64,000 nt of DNA from Phytohabitans rumicis (GTDB lineage Bacteria > Actinomycetota > Actinomycetes > Mycobacteriales > Micromonosporaceae): contig NZ_BLPG01000001.1 in assembly GCF_011764445.1 (NCBI RefSeq), positions 7,147,001 through 7,211,000 of the forward strand. The letters run 5' to 3'. The notes below the pieces were generated by a model. The model searched no databases, had not been told where the DNA came from, and was given only the letters and a program-made list of their open reading frames with translations. The position numbers and the translations under genes were made by a program. This document shows, one piece after another, positions 36,701-44,880 of this stretch (within the stretch, counting starts at the first letter, position 1; the number at the start of each line of letters is the position of its first letter).

Positions 36701-36811
36701 CCGGCCGAGGAAACAGCCGCGCTGGCCACACAACTATGCCGCGACGTGGCCGCCCGCGGACCACGGTCGCGCCCCGGTGACATGCCACGCTCCGACAAGC
36801 CGCATCCCTGA
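33734..36811 (+). CDS. LysM and BTAD domain membrane protein
   Basis: 1025 residues from ATG 33734 (AGGGGAGG upstream). Three N-terminal membrane helices (to about residue 120), then a LysM peptidoglycan-binding motif at about 205-260 (TVQRGDTLWEIAQVWLGNPH), a long Pro-rich linker, and one more helix (VTIGLAAALAAAAAVVWLRR). The C-terminal cytoplasmic part ends with a winged-helix plus bacterial transcriptional activator domain (KAAELLLYLAAHRGGAAIDD, then YLQTAADLDPINEDLAVAAM). It thus links cell-wall binding outside to a SARP-type helical domain inside. Such proteins close many actinomycete Tad loci and may report assembly state. Last gene of the operon. Confidence 0.85.
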   Translation: MVLMHWIGRLVVRSASAVAVLVVVAGVPAGLAYFVGWPLPDRLPGSVADVAALLARDFDDAAVVKVLAVALWLVWAAFCRALAVEVQAARRGRASRRLRLISPMQALAAMLVAGLAAGPGATFTAAAATPGAVVSATAVTTSHASFAAPQPMATWSEVPTGTAARTSLPAGPAAPSKARPATAGVQDLPRFAVVAADGPITVATAGRQYTATVQRGDTLWEIAQVWLGNPHRWVEIYDLNKARYDRHGRMRGGHHIEPTWILTLPDDAHPPAGAQPAAPTHPKPPPAPRTTPPPPPTSAAPSQPGDRQEPDGVVEPHQPPATSPPSDQTTASPAEPSTAAERPQHSSSDDTGVAIRNGWVTIGLAAALAAAAAVVWLRRRHRYNPRTAPDPATDPTLQPLPATVTRLRREVRRQAPHLLEPPNPGPTVREYAQMDPKPPLPEPGPHGPELAGWGPLPAGGLGLTGPGAAGAARAMLVATLSAGHAFDPDAEATVVVPASVLADLVGGHAVVDLVGSIPRLIVTPGLSEAVTHLHRENLDRAWILDQHDAQDLTELHTRFPDHEPLPPMLLIADTPEPAKRHRLSGVLELSHGMSIGAVLLGDWPAGTTVHVEPDGSTTGGDGQRLSTLDQRATMDGVAVLREAHTGEPPEPAAAVYPPTSAAIGGSGTPAPPAPAAAQAPQGQAGTTDQPRGDLDDPAAANDAPDTGDQDQTTDPSNAGSPPPPDSSGRRPDVPAGAVVPARVRVLGRVAILKPDGTAVAGLRRKAAELLLYLAAHRGGAAIDDIKEALWPDAPMSRAKERLATDVANLRASLRSGARITAQQAEPDAAAARRPRGGKKPVGPEFVLNPGGRYILAPDLVDVDWWRVGDAVAEASTAADTPARQAALERAVAAFGGLLYDEDGTYEWANVEVEVSRRHGVTAHTQLAELVGPDHPEQAAGYLQTAADLDPINEDLAVAAMRAHAAAADIDAIRARFSRLSRALLDTGQEPAEETAALATQLCRDVAARGPRSRPGDMPRSDKPHP

Positions 36812-36904
36812 AACCTCCTGCCCGGCCGCGAAACCAACCATGGCCGGCGATCTCTCCCACCAACCTCAGCACTCCAAAAGCACTCATATGGGACGAGGGT
36901 AGAC

Positions 36905-36955
36905 AAAAAAGGGGTGGGTGGCCGCTTCAGGGCTGGGCCGCCCTGCCACACCCGG
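36905..36955 (-). terminator. Rho-independent terminator for the minus-strand genes
   Basis: On the minus strand CAGGGC-N6-GCCCTG (36929-36946), extended by GGGTG/CACCC, is followed by CCCCTTTTTTGTC (T run at 36906-36911). It ends transcription coming from the GHKL gene before it reaches the Tad operon. Confidence 0.65.
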
Positions 36956-36964
36956 CATCACAGA

Positions 36965-37028
36965 CCCGCGCCCGTCAACGGTGGACCTACGCAGCCTTGC
37001 GAGGGCGAACACCGTTGACGGGCGCGGG
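36965..37028. repeat. 19-bp perfect inverted repeat between convergent operons
   Basis: CCCGCGCCCGTCAACGGTG (36965-36983) and its exact complement (37010-37028) are separated by 26 bases. There is no T run on either side. It may be a bidirectional terminator, a protein-binding site or an oriT-like structure. Confidence 0.75.
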
Positions 37029-37100
37029 ACCTGGACCCGGCGGGAATGGCCGGAGCATCAAAATACTGACCGCAGCACGAGCATCCGAGGACGCAGATCG

Positions 37101-39293
37101 TTAGGCCGTGCCGGCGTCGAGGCGCAGTCGCTGGCGTTCCAGAGCGATCAGGACGCGGGCCGGTTCCTGCCAGCTGTCGTCGCCAAGGACAGCGCCGGTC
37201 TGCCCGTTGATCAGGGCGTGCAGGGCCGGGATCTGTGCGGCGTAGGCGCCGCCGAGCGTTTGCAGGTCGGCGCAGGCACGCATGGTCGCCTCGCGCATCT
37301 TCTTGGTCCAGGGGCCGGGCCGGTTCCAGTGTTGGCGTTGGCGGCCGTAGATGGGTCCTTCGCACAGGTTGTAGCCGAGCCAGACGACCGGTGCGGCGAC
37401 CCCGGCGGCTTCGGCGAGCAGGGCGACCTTGTCGTAGTCCCAGGCCCGCCCGCCGGCGCCCCACCTGCGTCGGTAGCCGGCCGGCCGTGGTCTGGTCAGG
37501 GTGCGCCAGACGTCGGGGTGCACGGCGGTGGCGTCGATGAGATCCTTTTCGCTGGTGAATCCCTTGTCGGATAGGGCGTGCGGGAGCCGGTCGCGCAACA
37601 GGTGGGCTAGGTCCCGGCGACTGACCGGGGCGGCGGCGTCTGCGACGGCGCGACGATCCTCGCGGGAGGTCGCGGCTGGTGGCTCGGCCAGGTCTGGGAG
37701 TCTGCCGGCGTCGGCGAGGTAGCTGAGCAGGAGCCCGGCGAACTCGCTGAGCAGGTTCTCGAATCCGCGTGAGCGGTCCCCGTAGTCGAGGATGGGTGCC
37801 CAGCGGCCGCCGCCGCGGTGCCCGACCCGGTGGGCGGCTTCGTGGATCAGTGTGGTCAGCGTCTGGTGGCGGTCGGCGAGGGCGTCGACGTGGATGGCCA
37901 CGTCGCCGTTGCGCGGGGAATAGAACCCGTGCGAGCACGGGGATTCCTCGCTGGCCGAGTACACCCGGACCCGGTCCAAAGCGAACGCGCCAATCGCTGC
38001 CCGGACCAGCTGCCGCGACTGCTGCAACAGGGTGCGTTGGTCGGGGGTGAGGTCACGGTCGGCGACCCAGGTGGTCTTGCCCCGGGTCTTCTCGTAGTGA
38101 CGTTGTCGGCTCGTTCGGGCGATTTCGACACCGAGCAGGTCCATGAAGGCCCGCTGCCGGTGGGCGGGCAACCCGCGGGCGGTGACTTCGGTGAAGCCTT
38201 TGTCGCGCAGGTCGAGGGCGGCTTCTTCGTGGCCGGCACCGGCGTAGAAGGCCTTGTCCGGCAGGTGGGTGCGGGCCCAGGTCCGCCACGCGGCCCGTAC
38301 CCGGGGACCGGTGACGTCGGCGAAGAACTCTTCCGGTTCGCGCAGGCCGTGCCCGTCCAGCACATGTCGGGCGAACCGGTCGATCACCGTGGCGTCCTGG
38401 CAGGCGGCGAGGATGCCGCGGACCGCGCCGCGTAGGCTGCCCGCGTCGATGACGGTCCGGTCCCGGTTCTGCATGTCCTTGTTCGTCAGTGGCAGGTCGT
38501 AGGAGGCGATCAGGCCGGGCACGGTGTTGACGAGCACGCCACCGATCCAGACCCGGCCGGGTTCCCCGGTCAGCACGCAGGCCCCCGGTTCTGCGGGTGG
38601 GGTGTAGTCCGGCTCGGTCAAGGCCCGGAACCGGCCGGTGGCCTCGGTAGCGAGGTCGCGTGGGCATTCGATGGTGACCGTGGTGCCCCGGGCGCGGGTG
38701 TTGCCGTACACCCGGTAGACGAGCTTTTCCGCGCCCTGCTGCGTGCGGGACGGGAGCCGGCCGTCGAGCAGCCGTCCACGCTGGACAGAGGGGACGAGTT
38801 GGTAGCCGACGGTGTCGATCCGTATCGCTCCGATGCCGGGGCTGCGGGCCAGGACCAGGCAGGCGACCTTCTTGCCTTCGCCGAACTGCCCGATCTGCCG
38901 CTCGGTCTTGTCCGATTCGCCGAGGATGAGTCCTTCCTCGGGGATTCCGGGACCGTGGTCGGCGATGGTCAGTACCCCATCGGCCCAGGCGACGTGTGGG
39001 TGCGGGTCTTCGTCGAGCGCGTTGGCGATGAGCTCCGCGATGGCGCGTACCGCCGTCCACGACTTCACATAGCTGGGCGAGATGAGGTAGGTGAGCTCGC
39101 CCAGGGCGGGCGTCGCTGATCCGGGCTCGAGCTCCCTCGTGATCGCGTGCGCGGGTTCCGGGTCGTCGACGATGCGGCTGGCGTGGCACAGTGCCGGGCA
39201 GCCGTCCTCGTCGCCAGCGTTGGGTGGCGCCGGCTGCCCGGAGTGGGGACACCAGTCGCCGATGTCGTTGGAGTGTTCGTTGTAGACAAGCAT
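37101..39293 (-). CDS. GHKL ATPase fused to an HExxH metallopeptidase-like domain
   Basis: 730 residues. The first 50 residues contain several Cys/His (WCPHSGQPAPP, CPALCHA) that could bind zinc. A GHKL (Hsp90/MutL-type) ATPase follows: N box AIAELIANALDED, G1 box DHGPGIP and glycine lid GQFGEGKK (about residues 83-142). A middle region resembles GHKL transducer domains (LTNKDMQNRDRTVIDAGSLR). At about 480-530 lies a zincin signature LTTLIHEAAHRVGH, with a downstream SEFAG supplying a possible third ligand. The end is a helical domain. An ATP clamp joined to a protease-like domain is unusual. No similar named family was recognised. Confidence 0.7.
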   Translation of the reverse strand: MLVYNEHSNDIGDWCPHSGQPAPPNAGDEDGCPALCHASRIVDDPEPAHAITRELEPGSATPALGELTYLISPSYVKSWTAVRAIAELIANALDEDPHPHVAWADGVLTIADHGPGIPEEGLILGESDKTERQIGQFGEGKKVACLVLARSPGIGAIRIDTVGYQLVPSVQRGRLLDGRLPSRTQQGAEKLVYRVYGNTRARGTTVTIECPRDLATEATGRFRALTEPDYTPPAEPGACVLTGEPGRVWIGGVLVNTVPGLIASYDLPLTNKDMQNRDRTVIDAGSLRGAVRGILAACQDATVIDRFARHVLDGHGLREPEEFFADVTGPRVRAAWRTWARTHLPDKAFYAGAGHEEAALDLRDKGFTEVTARGLPAHRQRAFMDLLGVEIARTSRQRHYEKTRGKTTWVADRDLTPDQRTLLQQSRQLVRAAIGAFALDRVRVYSASEESPCSHGFYSPRNGDVAIHVDALADRHQTLTTLIHEAAHRVGHRGGGRWAPILDYGDRSRGFENLLSEFAGLLLSYLADAGRLPDLAEPPAATSREDRRAVADAAAPVSRRDLAHLLRDRLPHALSDKGFTSEKDLIDATAVHPDVWRTLTRPRPAGYRRRWGAGGRAWDYDKVALLAEAAGVAAPVVWLGYNLCEGPIYGRQRQHWNRPGPWTKKMREATMRACADLQTLGGAYAAQIPALHALINGQTGAVLGDDSWQEPARVLIALERQRLRLDAGTA

Positions 39294-39402
39294 GGTCGGT
39301 CCCTTCTGCTGGGGCGCGGTAGAAGCGGGGCGCTGGCGGGATCGCTCCCGGTAAGCGCGCGCAGGACGTCGAATGTGTCCAGACGGTGGTGAGGCAGAGT
39401 GG

Positions 39403-39479
39403 CCCGGGCACGGCCGATTCGGCCGTGCCCGGGCGGCGCCGCAGCGGTGCCGGCGCGGCTGGTGGCCGGGCGACGGCCA
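39403..39479. repeat. Triple-hairpin intergenic element T, copy 1
   Basis: Three stems in a row: a perfect 14-bp stem with 3-base loop (CCCGGGCACGGCCG, 39403-39433), a middle stem GCGCCG/CGGCGC, and TGGCCG-GGCGA-CGGCCA (39463-39479). The same order occurs at 44390 and 60730. It lies in the 324-base gap upstream of the GHKL gene, where no other feature is visible. Confidence 0.75.
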
Positions 39480-39617
39480 TCAGGTGGTGAAGTGGAGATA
39501 GATCGGGCATCGTCGGGCGTTTCGCCCGGCCGTTGTCTGTCGCGGGTCAGACGGGTGAGCCCGGTGGGCCGTGTAGCCGGCCGATGCTCGGGGCGCGCGG
39601 CGTGCCCGTCGGTACGG

Positions 39618-39788
39618 TTAGTGCAGCAACGTGGTGAGCAGAGGCAGCTTTTCCGCGACTCCGAGGATCCCGAGCGCTACGACGTGCAAGGTGATGAGGG
39701 TGATGACGTGGGTTGCTGGGTGCAGCGCGCGCTGTGCCGCGCGCCGGGACAACGACCGCTTGGTCTCGGGTACTTCGTGCTTGCCCAT
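39618..39788 (-). CDS. Small membrane protein (56 aa)
   Basis: Minus-strand ATG 39788 follows AGGAAAGGAAG. A basic start (MGKHEVPETKRSLSRRAAQR) precedes one hydrophobic helix (THVITLITLHVVALGILGVA) and the end EKLPLLTTLLH. Unknown family, typical of the small proteins of this region. Confidence 0.5.
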   Translation of the reverse strand: MGKHEVPETKRSLSRRAAQRALHPATHVITLITLHVVALGILGVAEKLPLLTTLLH

Positions 39789-39876
39789 CGGGCTTCCTTT
39801 CCTCGTACGTCTGGGCCGCCGGCGTCGCCGACGGCACGCCTTATCGCCTGTCCTTCGTGGACAGTGGTGCCGCGAG

Positions 39877-40941
39877 CTAGCTGGGCTCGGCCCGGTCGGG
39901 AAGGTCGCTGGTGTCCGGCGTGTCGTCGGCCGGTGGCTGGTCCGGCGGCCAGATGAGCGTGGCCGGGGAGAGCCCGGCGGCGAGCACCTGGTCGATGAGC
40001 GTGGCCAACCGGTTGCCGGGATCGGCGTCGAGGGCGCGTCGGGCAGCGAGGTTGGCCAGGACGCCGTCGCCGCGCCGCCACGCTGTGAACGCAAGCAGGG
40101 CGGCGGCGTGGGCGACCAGGTCCAGCAGGGCGCGACGTGTCGTATCGCGCCACAGCTGCTCGTGCCAGGACCGGTCATCGGTGAGCAGCCAGGCGTGTTC
40201 GCGTACCTCGGGGTTGATGAGCTGGACGGTGAGCCAGCCCATCTCGTTGTCGTCGAGCCGGCCACCTGCGGCGTATCGGTCGAACGCCTCGGTGACGGCG
40301 TGCTTGCCGGCGCGTATCGCGGCGGCGGTGCCGTCGGTGGCGATCAGCATGTTGAGGCGTTCGGCCGCGGCGATGGTGGCGCGGGTCATCGCCTGCTGTT
40401 CCGGTCCATCGACGGCTTCGATGGTGCGGGCCAGGCTGTCGCGGTCGGGGAAGGCGACCTGTCCGGCTGCGATGGCGTAGGCGGCCAGGATGTTGCTGCC
40501 GACCTCGAACGGCACGCCTTCGTCCGGGCCGGGTGACCGGAGGGAGAAGTACCGGTCGCTGGTGACCCGCACCAGGTCGATGACCTCCAACCCAGCGTCG
40601 GCAAAGCCATCGGCGGCGGCCCGCAGCACCGGCTCGACCAGGTCCGGTGATCCGTAGCCGAACAGGTGCACGGTGGTGCATCTGCTGTTGGTGACCAGCC
40701 TGGTCATCTGCCCGATCAGAAGGTCGACCGCGTTGGCCGGGTCGTCTTGTGTGGGCAAGTCCCCGCGGGTGGCGACGACCAGTTCGTCGTCGGTGAAGCC
40801 GAGCGCCACCAGGGACTGGTGAGGGTGGAAACCCAGCAGGTAGGGGACGAGGGCGAGCAGGTCGGCTGGTGAGGTAGCTACGACGCGAATGCGACGCGGT
40901 GGGGGAGGCTGATGTGTGATGGGGTTTTCGTGGTTGCTCAC
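39877..40941 (-). CDS. DUF4192 family protein
   Basis: 354 residues from GTG 40941 (AGGAG nearby). Conserved opening of the family: RVVATSPADLLALVPYLLGF then HPHQSLVALGFTDDELVVAT. Further family features are RCTTVHLFGYGSPD and the helical C-terminal half (DDNEMGWLTVQLINPEVREH, FTAWRRGDGVLANLAARRAL). DUF4192 proteins are common on actinomycete plasmids and integrative elements; their function is not known. Confidence 0.88.
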   Translation of the reverse strand: MSNHENPITHQPPPPRRIRVVATSPADLLALVPYLLGFHPHQSLVALGFTDDELVVATRGDLPTQDDPANAVDLLIGQMTRLVTNSRCTTVHLFGYGSPDLVEPVLRAAADGFADAGLEVIDLVRVTSDRYFSLRSPGPDEGVPFEVGSNILAAYAIAAGQVAFPDRDSLARTIEAVDGPEQQAMTRATIAAAERLNMLIATDGTAAAIRAGKHAVTEAFDRYAAGGRLDDNEMGWLTVQLINPEVREHAWLLTDDRSWHEQLWRDTTRRALLDLVAHAAALLAFTAWRRGDGVLANLAARRALDADPGNRLATLIDQVLAAGLSPATLIWPPDQPPADDTPDTSDLPDRAEPS

Positions 40942-41064
40942 GGATGAGCTCCTTTCGGACGATGGGGTGGGCATGCCGGTGTCCGGTTCGGGGACCGCCA
41001 ACAAGGACGCATCGGCTTGCGGCACCGCCCAGCAACGGACGGCGTCGACAGCAGCCGTTCGTGG

Positions 41065-41568
41065 TCAGCTGGGCTGCTCTGGACCGGATTCGAAGAGGAC
41101 CTCGATGAGCGGCTCGCCGAACAGCAGCGGGTCATCGAGGGCCCCGGTCGCGACGAACGCGACAGCGGCGGCCGGCATGGCGTAGCAGCCCGGCTCTGGC
41201 CGGGTGCGCAGCCAGCCGAAGCGGGCGAGCCGGCGCAGCGAGGCCGCGGCGGCGTCGTGCGGGATGGCGGCTAGTACGGCCACGTCGGCAGCGGTGACCG
41301 GTTTCCCGGGTGCGCAGTCGGCGTGGTGGGCGGCGGCGAGAAACACCAGCCGTTGCGTCGCGGTGAACACGGCCGGATCCACCGGGCGGCGGGCCCGGCC
41401 GCCGGCCAGGGTCCAGAACGCGAACGCGGTGTAGGTGCGCAGCCGCTGCGTAGGCTCGACCAGCCGCCCCAGCTGCCGGAGTATGGCCCGTCGCGTACGG
41501 GTGCTGTCACGGGCGACGCCCGAAGCGACGGGTTCCCGGCCGGATGTGCGGCCGCGGTCGCTGCTCAT
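41065..41568 (-). CDS. Winged-helix-like hypothetical protein
   Basis: 167 residues from ATG 41568 (ATGA overlap with GGDEF-1). A helical region (RAILRQLGRLVEPTQRLRTY) is followed by a winged-helix-like pattern (TAADVAVLAAIPHDAAAASL, RRLARFGWLRTRPEPGCYAM). The C-terminus is acidic. Coupling to a diguanylate-cyclase-like gene suggests a regulatory partner, but no family was recognised. Confidence 0.5.
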   Translation of the reverse strand: MSSDRGRTSGREPVASGVARDSTRTRRAILRQLGRLVEPTQRLRTYTAFAFWTLAGGRARRPVDPAVFTATQRLVFLAAAHHADCAPGKPVTAADVAVLAAIPHDAAAASLRRLARFGWLRTRPEPGCYAMPAAAVAFVATGALDDPLLFGEPLIEVLFESGPEQPS

Positions 41569-42552
41569 TGCCGGTCCGGGTTGAGGATGGGGGCGATGCG
41601 GGCGGCCAGGTCGGCGTACTGGGCCATGTGCTCCTGGGCTGTCTGCGCAGTCGGGGTGGGCGGCTGCGCGCCGGTGCCGGTGCTGGTGGCTTCCAGGACC
41701 AGGGCCCACCAGTCGTGGGCGGTCCGCACGGCGCGCAGGATGGTGGCCATGTCAGTCTCGGAGCAGACCAGCCCGGCCTGCACGGCGGCGGTGGCCGGCG
41801 TCGAGGCCAAGGGGTCGGTGCCGGACCGCTGGTCGCGGCGGCGCAGCGGGGGGCGGCTGCCGTCACGGTTCGGGATGCCGTCCCGTTCGGGTGCGTAGAC
41901 CAGCACCGGGTGACCGGACCGCTTGGCGGTGTGCAGAGCGGCGTCGGCCTGAGCCAGGGTGTAGCGGGCGTCGCCGCTGCCGGCGGCGACACCGACGCTG
42001 GCCTGGGGTAGCAGTTCGCCGATCGGTATGCCCGGTTCGGCGAGGGTGGCGGTGATGGCGGCGGCCAGCTCGTTCGGGCCGGTGTCGGGGCGAGGATGAC
42101 GAACTCGTCGCCGCCGAGCCGGGCGAGCAGGGCAGTCGATGGGGTGGCGGCTGCGAGGCGGGCGGCGATGCCGTGCAGGTAGGCATCCCGGCGGCATGGC
42201 CGGCCACCTCGTTGACGACTTTGAGGTCGTCGGCGTCCGCCAACGCGATCGTGACGGCAGCACCGGTGGCGGCGTTGAGGGCCTGTTCGACGACGGCGCG
42301 GGTGGGCAGGCCGGTCAACGGGTCGCGGTGCGCGGCAGCCCAGACCGCGCTGGCCCGCCGCCGCTCGCCGTGCTGACACACCAGCAACGTGGCCGTGGCG
42401 GCGGCGAACACGCCGAGGAACGTGGCGGCCGCGGTGGTGTGCACGAAATGTTCGAGGGCCATCGTGGTGGTCGCCGCCGCTGCGGCGGATCCGATGACGC
42501 TGCCCACGCGGAGCAGGCGGCGTGGCGGATCAGGGGTGAAGCCGGTAGACAT
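41565..42552 (-). CDS. GGDEF protein 1, two frameshifts
   Basis: ATG 42552 (AAGGAG upstream) starts a protein with two membrane helices (to about residue 60). A GGDEF domain follows: HRDPLTGLPTRAVVEQ, TIALADADDLKVVNEVAGHA, LLARLGGDEFVILAP and SVGVAAGSGDARYTLAQADA. It needs one base added at CCC 42187-42189 and one at GGGG 42087-42090, after which it runs about 329 residues to 41565. The active-site loop is canonical, so c-di-GMP (or a related dinucleotide) synthesis is possible. It shares with the second copy (57233) a C-terminal extension starting ERDGIPNRDG, not seen in ordinary diguanylate cyclases. Confidence 0.8.
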
Positions 42553-42913
42553 GAACGTGCTCCTTCCATACAGGAGCACCGGGGCGGGCCATAGCTGTCA
42601 GGCATTGGTGGCCCGTCCCCGGGCTGTGAATGGTTCGGCTCGGCCTCATGGGCCGCCAAAATGCAGGTGCGGGATCGCCGACGTTCAGCGGCAGTCCGCC
42701 ACGGTCGTTGGCGCCCACAATGCAGGTGTCGTGTCTTGGGGGACGTCGGCGTCGTTCTGCGCTCGGGCGGCCGAGATGACCGCACGCATGACGGCTACGG
42801 CCGTCAGCTACCGGCCGCACAGCGACGTCGTCCGGCAGCTATTGTGGACAGAGGAATGTAGATGCGCAGGCGCGACTGGGTGCGCCGTGGTGGTCGTCCT
42901 GTGAGCCACCGCT
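42553..42913 (-). promoter_or_regulatory. Regulatory gap upstream of GGDEF-1
   Basis: 361 bases without a convincing gene. It contains two direct copies of AATGCAGGTG (42660-42669 and 42719-42728, 59 bases apart) in a region that should hold the GGDEF-1 promoter. No -10/-35 pair stands out. Confidence 0.25.
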
Positions 42914-43225
42914 TCAGCGGCGCGGCCGGTTCGGGCAGCCGGCGTGGGCTCGGGTGCACCAGTGCTGGCCGGCGAAGGTGACGCCGCCGGGTAGGTCGGC
43001 CATCAGCGCCAGAGCGCGGGCCAGGGCGTTGAACGCGGCGGCGGTATGCCGGCCGCTGAACAGCAGGTCGTCGCCGTGGGCGGCGATCACGCCGACCGCG
43101 TGGCGGGCCGCCGCGTTGCGCTGCGTCGGGGTCCACCGGCGGATCCGTGCGATGTGCAGCGGCACCGCCGCGTGCAACGCGACCAGCAGCAACTCGCAAC
43201 CGGCCCGGTCGCCTTCCGGCGTCAT
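42914..43225 (-). CDS. Hypothetical protein (103 aa)
   Basis: ATG 43225 overlaps the stop of the FAD gene (TGATG). Mostly helical: CELLLVALHAAVPLHIARIR, RNAAARHAVGVIAAHGDDLL, AFNALARALALMADLPGG, ending in a basic tail. Unknown family; co-transcribed with the flavoprotein gene. Confidence 0.5.
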   Translation of the reverse strand: MTPEGDRAGCELLLVALHAAVPLHIARIRRWTPTQRNAAARHAVGVIAAHGDDLLFSGRHTAAAFNALARALALMADLPGGVTFAGQHWCTRAHAGCPNRPRR

Positions 43226-44364
43226 CACGCCACCCCTACGAGGTGGTTCGCCGCTGTGCCCAGACCCAACTTGGCGCCGATCGCCGGGCCGAGCCGGACA
43301 GCGGCCTGCGCCGTCGGCAGATGCCGGCGTTGCCACCCGTGCAGAGCGCCGCCGAGGTCCGCGCCGTACTTGCGGTGCTGGTGCAACACCGCACACAAGC
43401 CGGCGGCCTGCTCGATACCGTTGTTCGCGCCGCGGGCCGTGTGCGGGCGCACCGGCGCCAGGGCGTCGCCGAGCAGGACCGCGTGGCCGTCACCGACCGG
43501 CCACACCATCTGCCCCGGTACGTCGATATCGGCGACCGGCACCGCCATCCGGATCGTGGTGGCCTGCACGATGGCCGCGTACTGCACGGGCAGCAGCGCT
43601 TGTGCGTGGGCGTCGATGTCGACGCGGGCCAGATCGCTGACCTGGTCCGGGACAACGAACGGCCGCTGGTCTGGATCGGCGCCGAAGTACTGGGCGTACC
43701 GGCTGCTGGTGGCGTTCAGATAGAACGTCCAGTCCAGCCCGCCCGGGACCGGTGCGATGTTGAGCTGCGCGCCCGGGCATGGTTCCAGGCGCAGGAAGTC
43801 GTACTGCTGCGGTGCGTGCGGCGGCGCCATGCCGCGGTGGGCGACGTAGCCGGCGTACCGGAGCCGTCGGTCTGGGTCCAGGATGCGCCGGCCGAGGGAG
43901 GCACGGCCGTCGGCGAAGACCACCAGATCCGCGCAGGCGTTTTGGCCGGCGGCGAAGTGCAGCAGCGGGAATCCGCAGTCCTCGCTCAACCCGACTACAC
44001 GATGTCCGGTGTGGACGGTCCCGTCCGGTAGCCGACTGGTCAGGGCGTGGTGCAGCTGGGTCCATGTGGTGTGCCGGCCCGGGTAGACGCGGGTGACGGC
44101 CCTATCGGGAACCCGGTTCCGCACGCTCATCTGCACCAGACGTTCGGATGGATACGTGACCAGTTCGCCCTGGTCGACTCCGAGCCGGTCCAGGATGTCC
44201 AGCGACGAATGTTCCAGGCTGATCAGGCCACCACCCGACTGTCGGGTTGGTGGCATCTGCTCGTACACGGTGACGTGGTCGAAGCCGCCGCGAAGCAGAA
44301 GCAACGCGGTGACCGGTCCGGTGATCGAACCGCCCACCACGGCGATCCGCAGATCAGATTTCAT
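43225..44364 (-). CDS. FAD-dependent monooxygenase-like protein
   Basis: 379 residues. N-terminal dinucleotide fold RIAVVGGSITGPVTALLLLR with the FAD-binding glycines and an acidic end strand (VTVYEQ), and later the GD motif AVLLGDALAPVRPHTARG with NNGIEQAAGLCAVL, as in group A flavin monooxygenases. The DG motif is ADLVVFADGRASLGRR. Substrate unknown. It is unusual among plasmid maintenance genes; element T copy 2 lies just upstream. Confidence 0.8.
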   Translation of the reverse strand: MKSDLRIAVVGGSITGPVTALLLLRGGFDHVTVYEQMPPTRQSGGGLISLEHSSLDILDRLGVDQGELVTYPSERLVQMSVRNRVPDRAVTRVYPGRHTTWTQLHHALTSRLPDGTVHTGHRVVGLSEDCGFPLLHFAAGQNACADLVVFADGRASLGRRILDPDRRLRYAGYVAHRGMAPPHAPQQYDFLRLEPCPGAQLNIAPVPGGLDWTFYLNATSSRYAQYFGADPDQRPFVVPDQVSDLARVDIDAHAQALLPVQYAAIVQATTIRMAVPVADIDVPGQMVWPVGDGHAVLLGDALAPVRPHTARGANNGIEQAAGLCAVLHQHRKYGADLGGALHGWQRRHLPTAQAAVRLGPAIGAKLGLGTAANHLVGVA

Positions 44365-44389
44365 CGGTTCCCTTTCAGCAGACGGGGAA

Positions 44390-44459
44390 CCCGGGCACGG
44401 CCGACCGGCCGCGCCCGGGGTGCGCGCGGACAGCGCGCAACTGGCCGGGCAACGGCCAG
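44390..44459. repeat. Triple-hairpin intergenic element T, copy 2
   Basis: CCCGGGCACGGCCG/CGGCCGCGCCCGGG (44390-44419, one mismatch), TGCGCGC-GGACA-GCGCGCA (44421-44439), then CTGGCCG-GGCAA-CGGCCAG (44441-44459). Same order and nearly the same first and third stems as copies 1 and 3. Upstream of the FAD gene. Confidence 0.75.
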
Positions 44460-44472
44460 AAATGAGGTGTGC

Positions 44473-44676
44473 CTATGAAGGCGGTGTCAGAGGCAGCCCG
44501 ACCGGTGTGCAGGGCGACCGCTTCACCGAGTCGTCGCGGTTGGGCTGGTCTCGGCCGTCGATGTCCTCGATGGTCCAGACCAGCCGCAGAACGTTCGCGG
44601 CCCCGCGCGCAGTCACGACGCCGGCGTCCACCGCGGCGGCCAACGGTGACAGTGCGGTGCGCCGCAGCCGGGTCAT
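44473..44676 (-). CDS. ComM/YifB C-terminal domain-like small protein (67 aa)
   Basis: ATG 44676. The core LSPLAAAVDAGVVTARGAAN then VLRLVWTIEDIDGRDQPNRD resembles the helical lid at the end of the Mg-chelatase-like ComM/YifB ATPase. The P-loop part is missing, so it is a stand-alone domain or a truncated copy. It lies in the same run as a DprA-like gene, which is the usual chromosomal neighbour of comM. Confidence 0.4.
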   Translation of the reverse strand: MTRLRRTALSPLAAAVDAGVVTARGAANVLRLVWTIEDIDGRDQPNRDDSVKRSPCTPVGLPLTPPS

Positions 44677-44880
44677 GCTGGCCTGCTTCGCAGCCCCGGA
44701 AGGGTAAAACGTGTGGGCACCGGGGGCTTGGCGGTCGCCAAGCCCTCCGTGGATTGAGGGACCGTGGCCCGGCCGGACGGACGCTCGCACCTCCGGCGGG
44801 CCGGGCATGGGCCGGTTGGAACCGGGTTCAGGTGAAAAGGGAACGCGCCGCAACGAGGTCGACGCGCCCTGACGGTGGCC

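Noticed and set aside
39403-39479. Element T as ordinary Rho-independent terminators
   Set aside because: No T run follows any stem in either direction, and three stems in fixed order recur; termination cannot be excluded but does not explain the pattern.
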